From a filamentous cyanobacterium CCP3 (GTDB lineage: Bacteria > Cyanobacteriota > Cyanobacteriia > Phormidesmidales > Phormidesmidaceae), in contig PYGV01000020.1 of NCBI GenBank assembly GCA_003022385.1, forward strand, positions 1 through 36,401: DNA of 36,401 nt. Reading direction: 5' to 3'. The position numbers and the translations under genes are program-made. The notes beneath the pieces are model-generated. The model had not been told where the DNA came from. It worked only from the letters and a program-made list of their open reading frames with translations, and made no database searches. How positions within the stretch are numbered: the stretch's first letter is position 1; the number at the start of each line of letters is the position of its first letter. Below, in pieces: positions 22,701 to 31,700 of the stretch.

Positions 22701-25700
22701 ATGACTGCTCAAGCCCCCGTTTTAGAGAGCTTCATCAAGCGCTACAGCGATCGCAACTACAAGTACCCCGTGCTGGTGCGTCACCAGGGCGCGGTGATTG
22801 CCCTGGCCATGGATGACCAGCGCCGCATCTACTATTCTGTGCTCAACCTCAATGGTCAGGACAATTCTATCGACGTGAATGGCTGGGCCGACCAGCCCCT
22901 AGAGCTGGAGTTTCCCAAAGAAATTGCCGAAGTGGGCTTTGGTATAGCCGACCAGCTGCTGCTGCCAACGGTGAAGAAGGGCAGCCGCGACCCGGTCGGC
23001 CCCGGCGTAGTCGTCGCCGACAACGAAGAAGACAAGTTTCTGTCTAGAACCGCGCGCCTGACGGCAGATGCCCCCTTTCAGGCGATGTCGGACGGGCGGT
23101 TTGTGTACGTGTTTCGCCAGGCGATCGCGGCTAACCACCCCGATCAAATTACGGTCGAAGGCCCCGAAAAGCGAGCAATTCCCATCGTCGACTCGACCCT
23201 GCTGGTCGATCGCTTTGTGCTGTCGGGGGCATCGGGCGCTGCTCAAACTGGTCAGGCCCCGCCGGTACCGCAGCTCAAGCTCAATCTAGAGGTGCGCTTT
23301 CGCCGCAGCCGCAGCAAAACTCGGCCCCAGAGCACCAAAGACAGCCTGGGCGCGCGCGACATGCAGGACCAGCCCTTCTTTGAGCCGACCCAGGAGCTGT
23401 CGTTCATTCGTAATTTGCAGGATGGGCGGTTCTCGATGGTGCTGCTGCCCACCACCATTGCTGAGGTCATGCGCTGGCAAATCTTTGCCTTTAACGCCGT
23501 GACGGGCCTGATCGACGCCTACAATGTGGAGCGCTCGGAGGAGGGGCTGTTCAACACGCGCGGCACCCAACCCTCCACCACCAGCGGTGCCGCCGAAACC
23601 GCGCTCGACTTTAGCCAGGATGACGATCACGTAGTCTTCACCCCAGGGGTGCTGCTGGGCCAGAGCTTTAGCCAGGAGGCGTGGATTTTTCCGCGCGTGA
23701 GCACCTCAGAGCGGGGCACCGAGCTGGAGCAGGCGCTGCTGGGAAGTGACGAAAAGACCGCCGACGCGCCGCCCTCGATCTGGATTGTTGAGAACCGACG
23801 GGTGCGGGTGGGCTTTGGCGATGGCACCGAGTTCCATTCGTTTATGACTGGGGAGGTGCTGCGATCGAACCAGTGGAACCATCTGGCGGTGGTGTTTCGC
23901 GACGGCAACGATGGCGGCTACCACATCTATATCAATGGCCTCCTCGTTGATGTGCAGGCCGAGGGCACCAGCAGCCAGGGCAAGCAGTCGGTGAATGCAC
24001 CCATTCGCCTGATTGGGGCCCCCAGCCGCAGCTTCTCTGGGCTGGTCGACGAGATTCGCCTGTGGAAGCGCCCCCGCTCAGAGCGAGAAATTCGCAGCGA
24101 TCGCGGCCTGCGCCTGACCGGTCACGAGCTGGGGCTGGCGGCCTACTGGCGGCTCGACGAAGGGCCGAGCCAGGGCGTTCTCGACCAGACCGGCAACCAT
24201 GCCCCCGGTACCCTCAGCGCCGACTTTGCCAGCCGCGCCCAGGTAGTCTCTGACGCGCCCATTGGCGAAAATGCGGGCGTCAGCCGCGACAGCTTTCAGG
24301 TTGAGGGCCGCACCATTGCCTCCGGCATTTCCTCGCTGCTCTACTTCCAGCAGGAAGAAGCCCGCACCGGCTACGACCAGCAGGTCAAGCCACTGCGCCA
24401 GGGGGCGCGGGTCATGCTGGCGGTAGCGACTCAGAACGCTGGCAGCCAGCACAACGAGATTGCCACCCTCGACTTTGGCGTTGCCGCCAACGGCAGGCTG
24501 GCGCGAGTGCCCGACAGCATAACCCTCAAGCCCGTGGCGGTAGAACGCGACGGCGGCCCGGTCGATGTCAGCACCGAACAGGCGCAGATTGCCGCCCTTC
24601 AGCAGGCGATCGACCAGGCGCTTAGCACCGACGGCACGGCTGACGTGAGTGCCGAGCTGGCCCAGATTGGTGCCTTGCAGACCACCATTACCCAAAAGCA
24701 GCAGGCCAACCGCACCGTCGATGTCAACGCCGAGCTAGCGGAAATTCAGGCCCTACAGGGGTCGATTACCCAAAAGACCCAGCGCATTACCACTCTGGGC
24801 GCGGATATCGACCTGCTCAACCAGCTGTTCACAATTGTGGATGATGCCATGGCCAACCGCAGCATCGCCAGCAGCGTGCCTGCGAGCAACCTGACCGACC
24901 CCAACCTGCTGCCCACGCTCAACCGACTGCGGCAACTGCGCAGCCTGCAGGCCAATGGGCAGCGCGATCTGCAGCAGTTGCTGGCCTTTTTAGGTGTGGC
25001 TCGAGTTAGCCTGCATGAGCACGCTGGCGGCGGCGGGCGATCGCTGCTCTTTGGGTTGCGCCCCGTAACCAACAACAGCTTCTCGCCCCGCTTTGTCGGT
25101 TACACCGAGCTAAACCAGAACAACTTTAATGATTTGATCAGCAGCATTGGTATTTCGGCCTTTGCTCGGCCTGGGCTGGACTCGATTCCGGCCCTGCAGG
25201 TGACGGTGTACGAGCATGCCAACCGCAACGACAATGGCAACCAGCGGGGGTTTGTGCACACCTTCACCCAATCCACCAGCAACGTGGGTCGTGACATCAA
25301 CGATCGCATCTCAAGCCTTGAGATTTCTGAAAACCCGGCCTTTAGAAACCACCGTGAGGCGCTGCGGCGATCGCTCGACTCATTGTCGACTGAGCTGGCC
25401 ACCGAGCTAGGCAAACTGACGGCCATGCGCACCAGCATCGAAAACCAGCGCACCCAGCTCAACGGTGAGCGACAGCAGCTTGAGCAGAATCTAAGTAGCG
25501 ATCGCACCGCCCTGGCCGCCCTGCAAAACCTGTTGAACAAAGGCTTTGCCGCCACCATGCCGCTGGTGCACAGCGACGCCAGCGGTCTGTCGATCGCAGG
25601 CGGGCTGCTCACCTTTGCTTGGTCTGGCGACACCCCGCTGCTGTTTGACAGCGCCGTGGGCAACGTGGCGCTGTACTTTAGGGGCACCGACGACCAGTTC

Positions 25701-28700
25701 TTTGTCGCCTACTACAAAACCCTCACCCAGCGAGCCCGCTATGCCATCCACGATGCCCTGGGGGCCGAAACTGTGGTCGGCTTTGCCCGCTCTACCGAAG
25801 CCGATCTCGATCGCATTGTGATCGAGATCTCTGGGGATGAAGCGGCCCCAACCTGTACCGCCACCCTGAGCGTCAAAGCAGGCGACCAGGACATTGTTGA
25901 AACCTGGCAGCAGGTGCCCCGTGAGCCCCAGAGCTTTGCCAAGGTGCTGAACGGGCTGGCGGGCGATCGCACCTTTGTCGGTCGCGGTCACCTCATCGTC
26001 ACCGCAGGCCGGGCCGAAACCGTGACGGTAGCCGGGGGCCTCCAGCGATCGCTGGAGGCCGGGGCCACCCTATTTATCGGCGACCTCAAGGCCACCCTAC
26101 AGCAAGCCGTTAACCAGGGCGCAACCGAGCTGAGCATCCGCGCCGCTGGGGTGGCCAGCCGCAGCGAAGACCCACTGCCAATCTTCTTTTTGGAGTACGA
26201 CTACGCGGTTCACGCCAGTTCTACCCAGAGCGGCGTCGATCTGTCCTCTGGCTCGCGGCTGCTGGCCTGGATTGCCAACGGGGCGGGGCAGGGCGTCAAA
26301 AATGACACGATTAGCAGCGGCGTTACCCTCACCAGTCGCTGGGTAGCCGAGGCCCCAGGCCACACCTACGCCTTTGACGGCAAAACCAGCCACGCCCGGT
26401 TAGAAGCCGCGTCCGCCGCCGCCTTTGACCAGCAGCTGCGCCAGCTCTCGCCCAAAGACGACCTCACGCTAGAAACCTGGGTACGCCCCAGCCAGATTGT
26501 TGAGGCCAACCTGCGATCGCGGGTTCTGCACTACCAGCCCCAGTCGGACACCTCCGACACCCGCTACCTGCTGGGCCTGAAGCGCGAGGAGTTGACCACC
26601 GCCATTCAGCTCAACGGCAGCACCGATGTCGTCGTCATTCCCAGCGCTCCCCACCTCAACTTTACCGGGGCCATTACCCTCGAAGCCTGGGTAAAACCTG
26701 CTCCTAACGAAAGCCTGGGCAACATCATCGTCCACGGCAATGCCAGCGGCAACCAGGTGTATCTGCGCATCAACAACGGTCGCTACGAGGCCGGCAGCCA
26801 CAACGGCACCGATCACCAGGTCTCAATTGCAATGCCCGAAGCCGATCGCAGCGGCAACACCTGGGTGCACCTGGCCGGGGTCTACGACGGCACCCACTGG
26901 CGGCTGTACCGCAACGGTCTTGCCCTGGGTGAGCAGGCCGATACCGTGGGCGCGATCCCGGTGAATGCCAACTGGGGGCTGGGCGCACACCCCAACATTG
27001 CCAGCGATCGCGCTCGGATTTTGACTGGGGCGATCGCCGAAGTTCGCATCTGGAAGCGAGGCCGCACCCAGAACGACATCGCCGCCGATATGGCCCGCGA
27101 AGCCATCGGCAACGAAACCGACCTGGTCGGCTGCTGGCGGTTTGATAACCTAGCCAACCGCCGCGCCACCGACCATGCTCGCTTTGCCCATCACGGTGTT
27201 CTGGTGGGCAATCCCCAACCGGTAGAGTCGCCCATTCCGGCCTACTCGGTCTTTGCTGGCGTGGGTGAACAACTGGTGCAAGGCTTTGAAAAAATTCCGG
27301 CGGGCAACTGGAACCATCTGGCTGTGGTGTTCAACCAGTCCTACGGGGTGCAGTTGGATGGCCAACCCAGCACCTTTCTAGATGCCGGAACCGATCTCAC
27401 CCTGGATCTTAACCTCGACCTCACTATCGAAGTGGCCTTTAAGGTCAATGACCTGAGCCAGCCCCGCGCCCTGGTTAGCAAGGGCAAAATCAGCACCGCT
27501 GAAGATCCCGACCAGCAAGTACCCTACGCGCTGTTCCTGAACAATACTGGACGAGCCGTCTTTGCCTTTGAGGATGTGAAGGGCAACAAGCACCTGTTTA
27601 TGTCCGAGCCAATTCCCAACCCCACGGCCTTCCACACTGTCACTGTTACCCGCAAGCGCAACACCATCACCCGCCCGGTACGCAACAATAGTGGCCAGCA
27701 AATCGGTGTTGATATCGTGTCCTGGGATGCCATCCAATTCTTTGTGGATGGTCTGGCCAACACTCCCAGTGGGCGGCCCTTTGGCGTGTTTGAGTACAAA
27801 CAGCCGGGTAGCGACACCAGCGGCGGCCCTCGTCAAGAGGCGAGCAGCGGCAGCGGCGATAGCGCGGTCATCGGCGGTGGACAGACTCAACAACCCGTTG
27901 ACATTGGCAGCAGCAACCAACCCCTGGAGTTTGGCTCTGGCTTTAGCCTAGCAGCCCTGCGCCCTGAGGGTGGCCGGGTGGACAGCATCAATGGCATTGC
28001 TATCAACCTTTCATCTCTGTCGTTCTCAGCGGGGCAGGACCAGGCGTTAGCGTTTACCCAACTGGTGGGCATTGAGCTGGCCAATAACCGAATCCTCCCC
28101 TCTCAGGAACAATTGGATCAACTGATTCGGCTGTTTGGCGAACCAATAGCGATCGCCCCCCTCAACGGCGTACTAGCCGAAATTCGCCTGTGGAATGTAT
28201 CGCTGGAACAGGGGAGCCTGAAGCCGTTGATTCAAGGTGGCGAACGAGGGCTGCTCTCCTGGTGGCAGTTTGAGGAGGCAGAGGGAACCACCGCCTTTGA
28301 CTCCAAGAGTAGCAATCATGCCCGCTTTAAGGGAGCGGTGCAGTGGGTAAAGGATCCCAATCCTAGGAGCTCCAAACTGGTGCTGTACCGTAACGGTCAG
28401 GTGGTAGCGACCAACCCAGTGCCTGCAGCAAACCAGGCTGCCCTGCTCTCGTCCCAGGCCCAGTTCACCCTGGGCGGCCTGCAGCGCGGTGGCCAAATTC
28501 AAGAACACTTCCAGGGCGAGCTAGAAGAAGTTCGCGTCTGGCGCACCGCCCGCACGCTAGAGCAGGTTCAAGACAATCTGTTCCGCCGCCTGCTGGGCGA
28601 CAACGAGCAGTTCCTCGACAACCGCGAAGACCTGATTGCCTACTACCCCTTCGACACCCAAAAAGCCGGTGTTCTGTCTGACTATTCTCTGCTGGGCAAT

Positions 28701-31700
28701 GACCTGGTGCCCCACAGCGCCCAGTTTGTGCTCTCCACCGCCCCGATTGGCGAAGACACGCCCCAGGTGCGCAGCGCTCTGGCCGGGGTGAGGACTCCGT
28801 TTAGCGATCGCCTCCAAAGCTCGCCCGCCGTGCAGGAGTACGGCGATCTGCAAACCGATGTCGACGGCAACCTGTTCGGCATCTACAAGCGCTGCTACGG
28901 CCTGATCAAAGACGGCCAGTGGGAGCTCATCACCGGGTTTAAGGTGGGTGAACTGGTCACCGAGTGGGTGGGTCAGGTGCAGTTTGACCCGCAGCTGATC
29001 GGCTTTATCGAGGGCTCACCGCCGGTCCCCGGCGAAAACCTGACCAGTACCGGCGTGGTGCTGGGCGAGTTTGCCGACTACAACGGGGCCAGCTCTGTAG
29101 AGCTGAAGCAGGCCAGCAAAACCAACTTCACCTTCTCCGCCGAGAAAGAAAGCGGCTTTGACTCCACCTTTGACCTGACAGCGGGGCTGCTCACTAAACT
29201 AAGCATTGAAGCGGGCATTGGCTTAGTAACCAAGGTCGCCGATACCGATGGCTCTTTTGGCATTAAAGCCAAGTTTGAGCATTCCCTGGGCTGGCTCAGC
29301 GCTGGCAGCACCAGCCTGGAGCTGGCCACCAACCTCTCCAGCAAGCAGCAGCTCCAGGGCTTTGTCGAACCCCCTGACGAAGTGGCTTTCGAAGAGGTGG
29401 GACGCCGGTTTATTCCTGAGAACATGGGCTTTGCCCTGGTGCAGTCGCAGACCGCCGACGTGTTTGCCCTGCGCCTCAAGCACAACAGCGCCCTGGTGTC
29501 GTACCAGATGCGCCCCAACCCCGACATTCCGCCCGATCGCAACATCATCAACTTCCCCATCAACCCGGCCTACACCAAGCAGGGCACCCTCGACGGCAAA
29601 GTCGGCTTCAACCCAGACCCGGCCTACCCCAACGCCCTCACCTTCAGCAGCGACAGCAGCTTCTACAAGCCCATCGAAGCCTTTGCCCTCAAGCAGCGCA
29701 TCCAGCGCGAAGAGGAGCGGGTGCGGGCTTACTACGACCAGTACGATGCCGGGGCCGTAGGCCGTCGCCAAAACGTGCTGTTCGGCCAGGAAGGCGACCT
29801 GGGCAGCGAGGAAGTCTTGGATAACCTGCCTCGCCTTGAGAAGCGCAATCTGGCCAATACCTACGTCTGGACCGCCGACGGTGGACTGTTTGCCGAGACC
29901 CAGGAGACCATGGATGTAGTGCAGGAGAGCTACGGCGGCTCTTACGCCTTCAAGGGGCTGGCCGGAGCCTTTGCCGACCTCAGCGTGGCGATCGGCGGCG
30001 TTGGTTTTAAATTGGGCTTTGAGGCACTGTTCGGTGGTCGACTGAATGTGCAGGCCAACAAGAGCGTGCAGTCTGAGAACGCCTTCTCGGTCGATGTCAG
30101 CGTCGACAAGGTGGAGCGCGATGTCTTTTTGCGCGACGCGGCAGGGGATGTGCTGTTCGATCGCAGCAACCCCCTTACCCCCAGAGCGCTGCGCCATCCG
30201 GGCCGGGTCGATGCCTATCGGTTTATGACCTTTTACCTGGAGCCCCAGGCCGACCACTTCGACCACTTCTTTAGCCAGGTGGTTGACCCGATCTGGCTGG
30301 AGCAAAGCACCGATGCCAATGCCCTGGCCCTGCGCAGTCTGCGCGACGCCAACAAAGGCCCTGGCACCAAGCCCCCCTGCTGGCGAATTTTTCACCGGGT
30401 CACCTTTGTCAGCCGGGTGCTGCCCCCGATTGGCAGCACCAAGCCCCTGCCCGCACTGGAGGCCAAGATGCAGGAGTTGAGCATCGACAGCAACTTTGAG
30501 CTGATCAAGCGGCTCGACCCCTTTGTGGCCGACAAGGTCGATGATTTTGGCGAATTTTCGCGGGCGGTGCGCGACACCATCGCCACCTTTATGCCCGAGC
30601 TGCAGCCCCACCTGGCCACCATCACCGAGTTTATGCGGCTGTTCTACGGCGTTAGCGAAACCACCAGCCTGGCCGACAGCCCTGAACTTACCGCCCTACT
30701 GGAGGGCGAACGCGCCCCCAACGCGCCCCCCGTAGTGCGGGTGGGCCGCAGCCAAACCCTGCAACTGGTAGATGAGGTGGTACAAACCACGCTGCCCGGC
30801 TCGGTGGCCGACGATCGCCTCTCCTCCGACGCTATCTTCGTCACCTGGGCGGTGGAGTCGCGGCCCAGTGGAGCCACGGTCAGCTTTGATGACCGCCACA
30901 GCCCGGTTGCCGTGGCCAGCTTTAGCGACATTGGCCGCTACCGGCTCAGCCTCACCGCCAGCGACGGCACTCTGTCTGCCACCGAAACGCTCGATATTCT
31001 GGTCAACCAGTCGCCCCTGGTGCGCGCCGGAGACGACCAGGACATCGGCTTCCGCCAGCCCCTGGAGCTGCTGGGCGAGCTGGTACGGGATGGCCGAGGC
31101 GAGACAACCACCCAGCCCCAGACTATCCGCTGGGAAGCGGTCAGCGGCCCCGGCACCGTCACCTTTGATGATGCGGCGGCCCTGGGTACTCGCGCCCTGT
31201 TTAGCACCAGTGGCGTCTACCTGCTGCGCCTGACGGCAGAGACCACCACCGCTAGCGGTGTACTTAGCCACAGCGATGATCTTCAGGTAGTTGTAGGGGC
31301 ACGCATTAACCGGGGCCTGCTTAGCCTGTACAGCTTCGCCGACTCGGTATCTGCCAGCGGCGCCACCGTTCGAGATGTGGCAGGCGTCGGGGTGCCCACC
31401 GATCTCACCGTCACCGGCAACGCCGTGGCGCTCACCGCCTCTGGCAACAACAGACCCTTTGCCCTGGCGCTGAAGGAACCCGCTCGCCTGACCAGCGCTA
31501 GCGCCAGCCGCCTGATTAGGGCGATCAAAGCCAGCGGCGAGTTTACCCTGGAGGCCTGGATCAAGCCATCGCAGGCGAACCAGCCCGGTCTAGGGCGCAT
31601 TCTCACCCTGTCGAGTGGGGCCAGCGCCCGCAACTTGATCTTGGGCCAGGCGGGCAACCAGATCCACCTTGGGGTGCGCACCAGCGAGACTAACGCCAAC

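Noticed and set aside
29100-29370. MACPF/aerolysin-type pore-forming domain in the giant protein
   Set aside because: Only a strand-like alternating pattern is visible. The MACPF Y-G-T-H signature and aerolysin landmarks are absent, so no domain is annotated.
29223-30611. Long (462-codon) antisense frame inside the giant gene
   Set aside because: High-GC codon bias in the sense strand leaves long open frames opposite it. The sense protein is clearly structured and the antisense product matches nothing.
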